DNA of 37,474 bases from JAEYFP01 sp047602645 (lineage in GTDB: Bacteria; Bacillota; Clostridia; Lachnospirales; Lachnospiraceae), in NCBI GenBank assembly GCA_047602645.1, contig JASGGU010000032.1, forward strand, positions 1 to 37,474. The letters run 5' to 3'. Numbering within the stretch: position 1 is the stretch's first letter; each line of letters starts with the position of its first letter. The notes beneath the pieces were generated by a model. That model saw nothing but the letters and a program-made list of their open reading frames with translations, was not told the origin of the DNA and did no database searches. Shown in pieces: positions 1 to 7,816 of this stretch. A program made the position numbers and the translations under genes.

Positions 1-1203
1 GTTGCAGACACCGGGGTCACCCTCAAGTTTCAGCAATGGTGGGGAGTGGAATGTCCGGAAGGTTACGTGCAGAACATTTGTGATCAGTTCTATAAAGACA
101 CGGGTATTACGGTAGAACTTCTGGATGCTCCGTTTGCCGATACAAAAACGGCAATTGAATCAGGGGCGGCAACCGGAACCGTGGCAGATTTGGTCAGTGT
201 TGACAGCAGCTGGGTTTATGATTTTGCTGATTCCGGATTGCTTACGAACATGAGTGACCTGCTTGCAGCAGACGGATTTGACACAGGTATCTTTGCGAGT
301 ACATGGGATGTAAACGGAAGCACTTATGCGGTACCGGTTGTAAATTATGCGTATCCGTTGTTCTACAATAAAGATATTCTTGAAGAGGCAGGTGTTACTG
401 AGCTTCCTAAAACATGGACAGAATTCAAAGATGTCTGCCAGAAGATCAAAGATGCGGGATATTATTCATTTGCCCTTAATTTGGACGCATCCTCTCCGTC
501 CGGCATTCAGAACGTTTATATGGGTTTTGCATGGGCATCGGGTATTAATTTCAAAACAGAGGATGGCAGCATTCATGCGGCAGGAAATGAAGATTTGAAG
601 ACCTTTGCCGAGTACTACAAAGAGCTGTACGATGCAGGCTATATATATCCGGGCATGGCTTCCCTGACAGAGGCTGATATGACCTCCAAGTTTGCCAGCG
701 GTGAAATCGCATTTATTGTTAACTCCGCCGCAGCTATCTCGGCATGGAACAAAGATTATCCGGACCTGAACCTCGGTGCTGCCGCGATTCCTGTAAAAGA
801 TGGTTATACGGGTGAAAGCGGAAACTGTGTAGCGAGCTGGGCAGTTGGTATTACGGAAAACAGTGAACACAAGGAGGAAGCTTTGAAGTTTCTTGAATAT
901 TTAATGGCAGGTGCAACCGGCGATGATGCTTCCATCAATGCGGATCTTGCGGTAACACAATCAGCTTTCCCGGGCAGTACTCTTGCAAAACCGGATTACA
1001 GTGCATCCAGTGAGGTGTTCCAGGATATTTATGCTAATTACAACGCCGGCTATCCGATCAATGAGTTTACAGGTATGAAAGAGGCCAACACCATTATGGT
1101 TGACTGGATTAATGAACTGATTCCTTATATGGATGGCGATACGGATGTCGACACCTATCTGAATAATGTGCAGGCTGCAATAGAAGAGATTTATGGAAAC
1201 TAA
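1..1203 (+). CDS. Sugar ABC transporter substrate-binding protein, 5' end outside window
   Basis: The reading frame is open from base 1, so the start, signal peptide and lipobox lie upstream. The visible 400 codons read as a family 1 (MalE/UgpB-like) extracellular solute-binding protein. Near the start is a LKFQQWW stretch. It is followed by alternating alpha/beta segments, a PLFYNKDILEEAG block typical of sugar-binding proteins (about residues 118-130 of the visible part), and a C-terminal helical part ending in EEIYGN. It should be a membrane-anchored lipoprotein outside the cell, delivering a sugar or oligosaccharide to the two permeases that follow. A 50-base hairpin lies between this gene and the permeases. 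No ATPase gene accompanies the importer, as is usual for CUT1 systems that share an MsmX-type ATPase. The family call is firm; the ligand is unknown. Confidence 0.93.
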   Translation, partial: VADTGVTLKFQQWWGVECPEGYVQNICDQFYKDTGITVELLDAPFADTKTAIESGAATGTVADLVSVDSSWVYDFADSGLLTNMSDLLAADGFDTGIFASTWDVNGSTYAVPVVNYAYPLFYNKDILEEAGVTELPKTWTEFKDVCQKIKDAGYYSFALNLDASSPSGIQNVYMGFAWASGINFKTEDGSIHAAGNEDLKTFAEYYKELYDAGYIYPGMASLTEADMTSKFASGEIAFIVNSAAAISAWNKDYPDLNLGAAAIPVKDGYTGESGNCVASWAVGITENSEHKEEALKFLEYLMAGATGDDASINADLAVTQSAFPGSTLAKPDYSASSEVFQDIYANYNAGYPINEFTGMKEANTIMVDWINELIPYMDGDTDVDTYLNNVQAAIEEIYGN

Positions 1204-1238
1204 TGGGGTGTATTTAGTTAAAAAAGATATTTAAAAGA

Positions 1239-1290
1239 GCTTTGCGGGCGAGGGGGAAGGATTCATTTCCTTTCCTTCGCCTTGTAAAGC
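1239..1290 (+). terminator. Intergenic hairpin between binding-protein and permease genes
   Basis: GCTTTGC (1239-1245) pairs with GTAAAGC (1284-1290), allowing one G-U pair. Inside it GGCGAGGG pairs with CCTTCGCC, and the stem continues as G-U and A-U pairs. There is no U-run afterwards, so it looks more like an mRNA-stabilising or attenuating hairpin that keeps binding-protein mRNA more abundant than permease mRNA (malE-malF style) than a full terminator. Confidence 0.55.
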
Positions 1291-1311
1291 AGCAAGTGAG
1301 GTTACTTGAAA

Positions 1312-2214
1312 ATGAATAATATTTATAAAATAAAAACTACAATTAAAAATAAAGTGACACCTTATCTCTTTCTTTCACCTACTGTAATTTTAATGCTCGT
1401 TTTGCTGATTCTGCCTATTTTCATGGTTATTTATTATTCATTTTTAAATAATGCGGTTGTTGTCAAAGATCCACATCTGGTCGGTTTCTCTAATTATGAG
1501 GAGATCTTTTCAGACAAGGAGTTTTGGGGAGCAATGAAGAACACGGTCTTCTTTGTTACAGTCAGTGTGGGGGCGCACATTGTGATCGGAATGGCTTTTG
1601 CGCTGCTGCTCAATTCCGATTATTTTAAAAGAAGAACAAAGACGATTGCTCGTGTTATTTATATACTTCCCTGGGTCTTTACGGCATCAGTAATCGCCAT
1701 TTTATGGAAATTGATGCTGCAGCCTTCAGGAATTATAGATTATTTACTGTCTTTTGTACAATTGGCGACAAAAGATACGGAGTGGTTAAGCAACAGAAAA
1801 ATATCTTTGATGGTCATAACCTTTGTGAATATCTGGTGTGGTTATCCATTTTATATGATCAGCATTCTTGCCGGATTACAAGGCATTTCACAGGATTTGT
1901 ATGAGAGCTCGGCTCTTGACGGAGCGACTGCATTTAAGCGGTTTTTATATATTACGATTCCGCAGCTGAAACCGATTTTAATCAGTATTATGATGCTGGA
2001 TTTTGTCTGGACAATCCAATCCTTCTCTGTTATCTGGATGCTGACCGGGGGCGGTCCGGTCAATTCCACGCAGACGCTCAGCATCTATATTTACAAGCTG
2101 GCTTTCCATAGCAGTAAATATGCCAGAGCATCCGCGGCTGCAGTATTCGCATTGATTGTATGTGTGATTATATCGGTCTTTTATGTGAAGCAGCAGAAGA
2201 AAGTGAGGGAATAA
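1312..2214 (+). CDS. Sugar ABC transporter permease (MalF/UgpA type)
   Basis: About 300 residues with six hydrophobic segments; the first is at roughly residues 18-42 (YLFLSPTVILMLVLLILPIF). The inner-membrane permease signature, the EAA loop, appears as YESSALDGATAFKRFLYITI followed by PQLKP, where the shared ATPase would dock. This is one of the two membrane subunits of the importer begun by the preceding binding protein. I place the start at ATG 1312, because the ribosome site GTGAGG (1296-1302) is about 9 bases upstream; a TTG at 1306 is possible but too close. The next gene starts two bases after the stop codon, so the two permeases are translationally linked. Confidence 0.93.
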   Translation: MNNIYKIKTTIKNKVTPYLFLSPTVILMLVLLILPIFMVIYYSFLNNAVVVKDPHLVGFSNYEEIFSDKEFWGAMKNTVFFVTVSVGAHIVIGMAFALLLNSDYFKRRTKTIARVIYILPWVFTASVIAILWKLMLQPSGIIDYLLSFVQLATKDTEWLSNRKISLMVITFVNIWCGYPFYMISILAGLQGISQDLYESSALDGATAFKRFLYITIPQLKPILISIMMLDFVWTIQSFSVIWMLTGGGPVNSTQTLSIYIYKLAFHSSKYARASAAAVFALIVCVIISVFYVKQQKKVRE

Positions 2215-2215
2215 A

Positions 2216-3052
2216 ATGGTTGGAGGATATAAAAGGTTAACAAAGGCTGTTTTATCAATACTGCTCATAATCGGTGGAATATTTTCGGGATTCCCGGTGC
2301 TGTGGATGTTTATAAGTTCATTAAAGCCTAATAACAGGATTTTCTCCTGGCCTCCCCGCTTTTTTGAGGCAACGATGTCGTTTGATTCCTATTTTAAAGT
2401 AATGACGGACCCTGTTAAAATCAGATATTTTCTGAACAGTTACTTTGTCTCGGGAGTTGTTGTCATTCTGACGTTGGTTTTTGGGGTTATGGCTGCCTAT
2501 GCGTTCAGCCGGTTTGATTTTCCGCTGAAAAATTTGATTAATACAATGATCGTCAGTGTACAGGCCATTCCGCCGATTGTGCTTTTGATCCCTTATATGA
2601 GTTTGATTGTATTTTTAAAATTGTTTAATACTTATTTTGCCCTGTTGCTGACATATCTGGTCATTACGCTTCCCTATTGCATTCTTATGATGACGGGATA
2701 CTTTAATACGCTGTCCATGGAACTGGATGAGGCGGTGATGATAGACGGAGGTTCCAGATGGACGGCACTTTGGAAAATACTTGTGCCGATTTCAATACCT
2801 GGATTAGTGTCCGTCGGAATGTATACATTCATGCAGGCGTGGAATGAATATTTATTTGCTCTGGTACTGACGCAAACGACGAATATGAGGACAGTTCCGG
2901 TCGGAATCAACCTGCTGATGGGACAGCATGCCTATGATTGGAGCCAGATGATGGCAATGAGTGTAATCGGTTCCGTTCCGGTGTTGATTTTATTCATCTT
3001 TTTTCAAAAATATTTTATTGCGGGAATGTCTTCCGGAGGTGTAAAGGGCTAG
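2216..3052 (+). CDS. Sugar ABC transporter permease (MalG/UgpE type)
   Basis: 278 residues with six predicted membrane segments. The EAA loop reads LDEAVMIDGGSRWTALWKIL followed by VPISIPG, as in the MalG-type partner subunit. It pairs with the MalF-type permease just upstream; the ATG at 2216 follows the stop codon by one base and has a GTGAGGGA ribosome site (2203-2210). The C terminus QKYFIAGMSSGGVKG is the usual ending of the family and marks the protein as full length. The transported sugar cannot be read from the sequence. Aldolase and kinase genes downstream suggest a sugar that is catabolised through a ketose phosphate. Confidence 0.93.
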   Translation: MVGGYKRLTKAVLSILLIIGGIFSGFPVLWMFISSLKPNNRIFSWPPRFFEATMSFDSYFKVMTDPVKIRYFLNSYFVSGVVVILTLVFGVMAAYAFSRFDFPLKNLINTMIVSVQAIPPIVLLIPYMSLIVFLKLFNTYFALLLTYLVITLPYCILMMTGYFNTLSMELDEAVMIDGGSRWTALWKILVPISIPGLVSVGMYTFMQAWNEYLFALVLTQTTNMRTVPVGINLLMGQHAYDWSQMMAMSVIGSVPVLILFIFFQKYFIAGMSSGGVKG

Positions 3053-3070
3053 CAGCAGGATTGCTAGATC

Positions 3071-3080
3071 CATACGTATG
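3071..3080. promoter_or_regulatory. Perfect 10-bp palindrome CATACGTATG in permease-aldolase gap
   Basis: This lies in the 99-base gap between the second permease and aldolase A. It could be an operator half, but it occurs once, and I found no convincing -35/-10 pair next to it. AATTCC and GGAATT just downstream add a weak inverted repeat. Confidence 0.2.
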
Positions 3081-3151
3081 AGAATTCCGGGTATGAAATT
3101 TTACTTGGAATTTAAATAAAATTATGAAATAACTGAAAGGAGTTATACAAC

Positions 3152-4066
3152 ATGTTAGTTAATATGAAAGAACTGCTCGCAGCAGCAGACGAGAATGATT
3201 TCGCGGTTCCCGCATTTAACATCAGTTCTTATGCGATGTTTAATGGAATAATGGATATCAGCGAAAAGAAAAATGCGCCGGTAATCATTGAAATTCACCC
3301 GGATGAATTAAATCACATCGGAACGGAGGTTATTGCGGGAATGATAAAAAGAGCCGCTGAATCAGCAATCCCGACGGTAATTCATATGGATCACGGTGCG
3401 TCCTTTGCAGATATTATGGCGGCAATTCGTGCCGGATTTACCTCCGTTATGATTGATGGATCTTCACTCCCGTATGAAGAGAATGTTGCCATTTGTAAAA
3501 AAGTAGCAGAGGCGGCGCATGCGGCGGACAATTGTTCAAATTATGCGGCTTCTAAGTATGCAAGGAATGTTTCTGTGGAAGGCGAACTTGGCAATATCGG
3601 TACGACGGATGCAGAGAAGGCGTTTACACAAGTGATTCATTATACACAGCCCGACGAGGCGGTGAAATTTATTAAAGAAACGGGAATCGATACGTTGGCT
3701 ATTGCAATCGGGACGTGTCATGGACTATATCCAAAGGGATACAAACCGGAGTTGAAGTTAGATCTTTTAAAAGATATCAAAAAAGCAATTAAAGATGCCG
3801 GTCTGGATACAAAGCTTGTTCTGCACGGCGGCTCCAATAATCCTGATGAGGAGATTGCAACCGCATCTAAGACGGGTATCAGCAAAATCAATATATCCAG
3901 TGATATCAAAGTGGCGTACTATCAGAAGATGAGAGAAATCCTTAAGGATGACGATATTCGTGAACCAAGTGAGATCGAGCCTGCATGTATTGCCGCAATG
4001 CAGGAGGCGGCGGCGCAGAAGTTTGATTTGTTCGGAGCGTCAGGAAAAGCCTCTTTATATGAATGA
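3152..4066 (+). CDS. Class II (zinc) ketose-bisphosphate aldolase, copy A
   Basis: 304 residues of the fructose-bisphosphate/tagatose-bisphosphate aldolase class II family (FbaA/GatY/KbaY). Visible active-site pieces are HMDHG (catalytic Asp80, zinc ligand His81), VEGELG (Glu143/145), GTCHGLY (His190) and LHGGS (His225). These cleave a ketose phosphate into dihydroxyacetone phosphate and an aldehyde. Compared with copy B downstream (5346-6200), it carries about 13 extra residues (roughly 126-138) just before VEGELG, a position near the active-site loop. The ribosome site AAGGAG is well placed before ATG 3152. It is followed after 13 bases by an ADP-dependent sugar kinase, so the kinase product may be its substrate. 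Which bisphosphate or monophosphate it cleaves is not decidable here. Confidence 0.9.
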   Translation: MLVNMKELLAAADENDFAVPAFNISSYAMFNGIMDISEKKNAPVIIEIHPDELNHIGTEVIAGMIKRAAESAIPTVIHMDHGASFADIMAAIRAGFTSVMIDGSSLPYEENVAICKKVAEAAHAADNCSNYAASKYARNVSVEGELGNIGTTDAEKAFTQVIHYTQPDEAVKFIKETGIDTLAIAIGTCHGLYPKGYKPELKLDLLKDIKKAIKDAGLDTKLVLHGGSNNPDEEIATASKTGISKINISSDIKVAYYQKMREILKDDDIREPSEIEPACIAAMQEAAAQKFDLFGASGKASLYE

Positions 4067-4079
4067 ACGAGGAATTACT

Positions 4080-5282
4080 ATGGGAGAGAAAATAACGCTG
4101 GGCTTCCATTCAGCGGTTGATTTCGAATTAAAGTGGGATGCCGGCGTAATAGAAACGCTGGCATCCAAATACGATATTCGAAAGCATGAGCTGAAGACGG
4201 ATTTTCCCGTAAAAACAGAAAGAGATATGATCATCGCAATATTGGGGCATCTGACAGAAGGAACAGGCGGAGAATATGTTCCGGAGACGAACCTCTTATG
4301 CAAAGAGTTTGCCTCTCACTTTAAGTATGAACAGACCATAGGCGGAACCGCTACCCGGGCGGCAATTGCATTAAGTAAGCTTGGTTTGGAAAGCAAGCTT
4401 TCCATGTGCTGCTATAATGAGGTAATCAGGACATTGCTTCCCGATGAAATCCACCAGTTTCCAAATGTGAAAGAATTGGACGATGAAATCTACCCGCATG
4501 TAATTCTGTCATATCCGGGTGGAGTCAGAGTCCGGGCAAATGATATTGAAATCACAACGCCAAGGGAAAACCGGGTAATGTTTTCCAATGATGCGGCGGC
4601 GATTAACATGGAGGTATCCGGAGAATTTGCTTCTGAAATGACTGATGCAAAGGTATTCCTGCTTGGGTGCTTCAGTGAGGTGCTGGACTTTGATATTTTG
4701 AAGGACCGCATGGAAAAAACAAACTATCTGTTAGAGAATCTGGCGCCCGATGCATGGGCGATTCTCGAAGACGGCTGTTATATTAACAAGGAATTCAGAT
4801 ACTATGTACACAAAAGTCTGGGGAGCCGCCTGAATGTATTGAGTATGAATGAGGATGAAATGCAGGAGTTCCTCGGGGAAAAAATTGATATTCTGGATGC
4901 CCGGTCCATGCAGGATGCTCTGCGGCATGTTTATAAAAGAATCAATATTTCGGTTCTGGTGGTGCATTCGGCATATTGGGCGCTTGCATATGGCGAGGAA
5001 CCTGAGAAGCTAAAACAAGCGCTTCTTGGAGGGATCTGTCTTTCCGCGACAAGATTTCGTTATGGGGACAGTTTTGGAAAAGAGGAGTATGCCGAGACGG
5101 AAAAGCTGCCTGATAAAGAAGAAGGAGTCAGGTTTTGCCGTGAAATAAAAGAAAAGCTGGGCGAGCATATATTCTGCCTCCCGACCAAGGATTTGAGTTT
5201 TGTAGAAAATCCTACGGTTGTCGGGTTGGGAGATTTTTTTGCGGGAGGACTCTTGACTGGCGTATTGGATGTCTCGCCATAA
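4080..5282 (+). CDS. ADP-dependent sugar kinase (ADP-PFK/ADP-glucokinase family)
   Basis: 400 residues. The order of motifs is that of the archaeal ADP-dependent phosphofructokinase/glucokinase family (ribokinase fold). It runs: a GGTATRAA sugar-site block near residue 88, a TPRENRVMFSND segment, SMNEDE (the NxxE-type metal/nucleotide block), a VVHSAYWALAYG segment, and GLGDFFAGG near the C terminus, whose Asp is the expected catalytic base. Known relatives transfer phosphate from ADP, giving AMP, to glucose or fructose 6-phosphate. The start is ATG 4080, with CGAGGA six bases upstream; the same frame is open further upstream but overlaps aldolase A. Its place between two class II aldolases argues for a phosphofructokinase-like role, making a ketose bisphosphate. 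The family call is firm; the exact substrate is inferred. Confidence 0.85.
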   Translation: MGEKITLGFHSAVDFELKWDAGVIETLASKYDIRKHELKTDFPVKTERDMIIAILGHLTEGTGGEYVPETNLLCKEFASHFKYEQTIGGTATRAAIALSKLGLESKLSMCCYNEVIRTLLPDEIHQFPNVKELDDEIYPHVILSYPGGVRVRANDIEITTPRENRVMFSNDAAAINMEVSGEFASEMTDAKVFLLGCFSEVLDFDILKDRMEKTNYLLENLAPDAWAILEDGCYINKEFRYYVHKSLGSRLNVLSMNEDEMQEFLGEKIDILDARSMQDALRHVYKRINISVLVVHSAYWALAYGEEPEKLKQALLGGICLSATRFRYGDSFGKEEYAETEKLPDKEEGVRFCREIKEKLGEHIFCLPTKDLSFVENPTVVGLGDFFAGGLLTGVLDVSP

Positions 5283-5299
5283 ATAATGAAAAGAAACCC

Positions 5300-5328
5300 T
5301 TGTATCAAATTTATAGAACACGTATAAT
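5300..5328 (+). promoter_or_regulatory. Possible sigma-A promoter before aldolase B
   Basis: TTGTAT (5300-5305), a 17-base spacer and TATAAT (5323-5328) make a good match. However, transcription would begin near 5335, on top of the ribosome site GGAGG (5334-5338), so the leader would be almost absent. Treat as possible internal initiation only. Confidence 0.35.
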
Positions 5329-5345
5329 AAAATGGAGGAAATAAA

Positions 5346-6200
5346 ATGTATACACAAGTTAGAAATATTTTGTCAATGGCGGAGGAAAGCAACACCTCTG
5401 TAATCGGTTTTGTTTGTATGGATTATATTATGGCAAGGACTGTAGTTTATGCCGCAGAAGCTACGAATACACCGGCTTTGGTGATGCTTTATCCGGAACA
5501 CGTAACGGTACAGAAGACGACAGGCAGGGTTGCGTATGCCGAAGCTCTCAAGGAACTGGCAAATGAAGTAAAGGCACCGATCGGACTTCATCAGGATCAT
5601 GACTATACTTTGGAATCTATCAAAAAAGCGATGGACGCCGGCTTTGAATCAATCATGATGGACGGCTCTCTGTATGATTTGGATAAGAATATCCGGATGA
5701 CAAAAGAGGTTGCAGAAGCAGCACATGTGAGAAACGTTCTGGTAGAAGGCGAGATCGGACATGTAGGACTGGCTGCCGATGTAGATAATGACAAGGATGA
5801 CCTGTATACAAAACCTGATGCGGCGGAAAGATTCTGCAGAGAGTCCGGTGTTGATTCCCTTGCTGTTTCTATCGGAAATGCACATGGTGAATATAAGCAG
5901 ACGCCACATCTGGATATTGAGAGGCTGGAGAATATCAAAGCTGCTACAAGTGTGCCGCTGGTTCTTCATGGAGGAAGCGGTATTCCGGACGATCAGCTTT
6001 TGGTGGCGTTTTCTAAAGGAATTCGCAAATTTAATTTAGGAACAGATTATCTTGCAAGATATTATGCGGCTGTCCGCGCATTTGTGGAGGAAAATAATAA
6101 TAACCCCGATCCTGTAAAAATAATTAATCTGCCGGAATATGTACAGGCAAAGCTGCAGCCGTATGTGGAAGAGAGAATGAAAGCTCTTTGTAAGTTTTAG
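5346..6200 (+). CDS. Class II (zinc) ketose-bisphosphate aldolase, copy B
   Basis: 284 residues, the usual length for GatY/KbaY/FbaA-type class II aldolases. The active-site pieces are HQDHD (catalytic Asp84, zinc ligand His85), VEGEIGHVG (Glu134/136), NAHGEY (His180) and LHGGSG (His208), followed by the phosphate-binding NLGTD segment. It is clearly a diverged paralogue of copy A (3152-4066), not a recent duplicate: the N-terminal halves differ widely, and copy B lacks the insertion before the VEGE motif. Two aldolases in one operon suggest two cleavage steps or two stereochemical substrates, such as fructose- and tagatose-type phosphates. The ribosome site GGAGGA precedes ATG 5346. Confidence 0.9.
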   Translation: MYTQVRNILSMAEESNTSVIGFVCMDYIMARTVVYAAEATNTPALVMLYPEHVTVQKTTGRVAYAEALKELANEVKAPIGLHQDHDYTLESIKKAMDAGFESIMMDGSLYDLDKNIRMTKEVAEAAHVRNVLVEGEIGHVGLAADVDNDKDDLYTKPDAAERFCRESGVDSLAVSIGNAHGEYKQTPHLDIERLENIKAATSVPLVLHGGSGIPDDQLLVAFSKGIRKFNLGTDYLARYYAAVRAFVEENNNNPDPVKIINLPEYVQAKLQPYVEERMKALCKF

Positions 6201-6241
6201 AACGGAGAAATCCGATTATATATATTTTTATATTTAAAATT

Positions 6242-6247
6242 AAGGGG
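6242..6247 (+). promoter_or_regulatory. Ribosome site AAGGGG that decides the RpiR start
   Basis: AAGGGG ends directly against the ATG at 6248, leaving no spacer. It stands 9 bases from the in-frame TTG at 6257, which is the better initiation codon by spacing. Confidence 0.5.
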
Positions 6248-6256
6248 ATGAATATC

Positions 6257-7090
6257 TTGGCAAACATTGCATCCATCGACAAAATTCAGAACAATTACAA
6301 TTCACTGTCCTATGCTGAGAAAACAGTCGCGAATTATATATTGAAAAATCCTGATGAAGCAGTGCAATGTACAATTAAAGAATTGGCTACGGCCAGTAAT
6401 GTCAGTGAAGCAACAGTAGTCAGAATGTGCCAGCATTTAGGGTATAAGGGCTATTGGTCATTTCGTATTTCACTGGCGGCGGAAAAAAACGACGGAGAGG
6501 CGAAAGCAAATCGTAATGAGGACAGCAGTTCAAATTCGATTCTTCTGCGTTATGCAAAAATGCTTGAAAATCTGGCGGGCAATATCGATGAAAAGAGTAT
6601 GCGAGTCTGCAGTGAATTGCTGCTGAAGTGCGGATATGTACATATTATTGCGGGAGGAAACTCAGGAACGCTTGCGTCTCATCTGGCGTTTCGCCTCGGA
6701 CGTCTCGGAGTAAGCTGCACACGGGATAATGTACCGGAGTACTATGTAAATCATATTAATTCGGCAAAGCCGGAGGATGTAGTATTTGCGATTTCACAAT
6801 CCGGTATTACAAAAGATGTGCTGAAGGGTATCGAGTTAGCTAAAGAAAAGAGTTTAAAGGTAGTGGCCATCACAGCATATAAAGATTCCAGCATTGCGGA
6901 GCAGGCGGATATTGTTTTGGAATCGAAGGGAGATTTTACTCGTTTTGATTTTTACAAGGATTACGCACACGTGTGTGAGATGGCTGTTATTGACGCACTT
7001 TGTGAAATGATGCAGCAGTATGTGGATGCAAGACCGGATGAGAAAGAACTGAATAAGCTGGAATTCATACTGTCGGATTCGAAAATCTAA
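6257..7090 (+). CDS. RpiR-family transcriptional regulator (HTH + SIS)
   Basis: 277 residues from TTG 6257, or 280 from ATG 6248. The N-terminal RpiR helix-turn-helix includes TIKELATASNVSEATVVRMC and an LGYKGYWSFRISL recognition and wing region. The C-terminal half (about residues 105-250) is an SIS sugar-phosphate-binding domain with AGGNSGTLASHLAFRLGRLG and a VFAISQSGITKDVL loop whose serines hold the phosphate. The family senses phosphosugars and represses or activates sugar operons. Its position in the middle of this catabolic operon makes it the likely local regulator, responding to the product of one of the two kinases. Its operator was not identified, and the operon's first promoter is outside the window. 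Confidence 0.9.
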   Translation: MANIASIDKIQNNYNSLSYAEKTVANYILKNPDEAVQCTIKELATASNVSEATVVRMCQHLGYKGYWSFRISLAAEKNDGEAKANRNEDSSSNSILLRYAKMLENLAGNIDEKSMRVCSELLLKCGYVHIIAGGNSGTLASHLAFRLGRLGVSCTRDNVPEYYVNHINSAKPEDVVFAISQSGITKDVLKGIELAKEKSLKVVAITAYKDSSIAEQADIVLESKGDFTRFDFYKDYAHVCEMAVIDALCEMMQQYVDARPDEKELNKLEFILSDSKI

Positions 7091-7105
7091 ACAGGAGGTT
7101 GCAAG

Positions 7106-7786
7106 GTGAAGAGATCTAAAATTAACAGAGTCATAAAAGATATGGAAAAAATGATGAAGGAGCATAGATTTGAGGCTCCGCCTTTCGTAAATTTTGCACC
7201 TGATGAGTGGAAGACAAAAGGACAGGAATACGATGAAATTCGTGATAATATGCTTGGCTGGGATATCACAGATTATGGTCTTGACAGATTCGATGAAATC
7301 GGATTTGCATTGATTACCTTGAGAAACGGAAATTTCCACAAGCCGGAATATAAGAAGCCGTATGCGGAAAAGCTGCTGTTCCTGTATGAGGGACAGACAT
7401 CTCCGTTACATTTCCACTGGAGTAAGATGGAGGATATCATAAACCGCGGCGGTAACGAGGTGTATATTACCGTTTATAACGGGGCAGAGGATGGATCAAA
7501 GCTCGATACGGATGTGACCGTAAGCTGCGACGGCGTAAAGCGGACTGTGTCTGCAGGAAGCAAAATCTGCCTGCAGCCGGGTATGAGCATTACGATCCCG
7601 CAGTATCTGTATCATGACTTTTTGGTACCAAAGACAGGCGGCAGTGTGTTGTTAGGTGAGGTTTCCATGTGCAATGATGATCATGTGGATAATCGATTTT
7701 ATAATGAAATGGGTCGTTTCCCCGACATTGAGGAGGACGAAGCTCCGTACAGACTTCTGTGCAATGAATATCCGTCCGCCCCATGA
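7106..7786 (+). CDS. D-lyxose/D-mannose-type ketol-isomerase (cupin fold)
   Basis: 226 residues resembling the D-lyxose isomerase family. Central motifs are PLHFHWSKMEDIINRGG (His102, His104, Glu109 as candidate metal ligands) and IPQYLYHDF (His170), the His-His-Glu-His set expected for a manganese-dependent cupin isomerase. Characterised relatives interconvert D-lyxose and D-xylulose, and many also convert D-mannose and D-fructose. The GTG start at 7106 is chosen because AGGAGG (7093-7098) lies 7 bases upstream. It is followed within 31 bases by a PfkB kinase. This supports an aldose to ketose to ketose-phosphate order, with the two aldolases acting last. The family call is good; the physiological sugar is inferred. 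Confidence 0.8.
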   Translation: MKRSKINRVIKDMEKMMKEHRFEAPPFVNFAPDEWKTKGQEYDEIRDNMLGWDITDYGLDRFDEIGFALITLRNGNFHKPEYKKPYAEKLLFLYEGQTSPLHFHWSKMEDIINRGGNEVYITVYNGAEDGSKLDTDVTVSCDGVKRTVSAGSKICLQPGMSITIPQYLYHDFLVPKTGGSVLLGEVSMCNDDHVDNRFYNEMGRFPDIEEDEAPYRLLCNEYPSAP

Positions 7787-7816
7787 GGCGGTTTGCAATA
7801 AGGAGCGTGAGAAACG

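Noticed and set aside
3948..4079. N-terminal extension of the ADP-dependent kinase overlapping aldolase A
   Set aside because: The extra residues are a frame-shifted reading of the aldolase end; a ribosome site sits just before ATG 4080.
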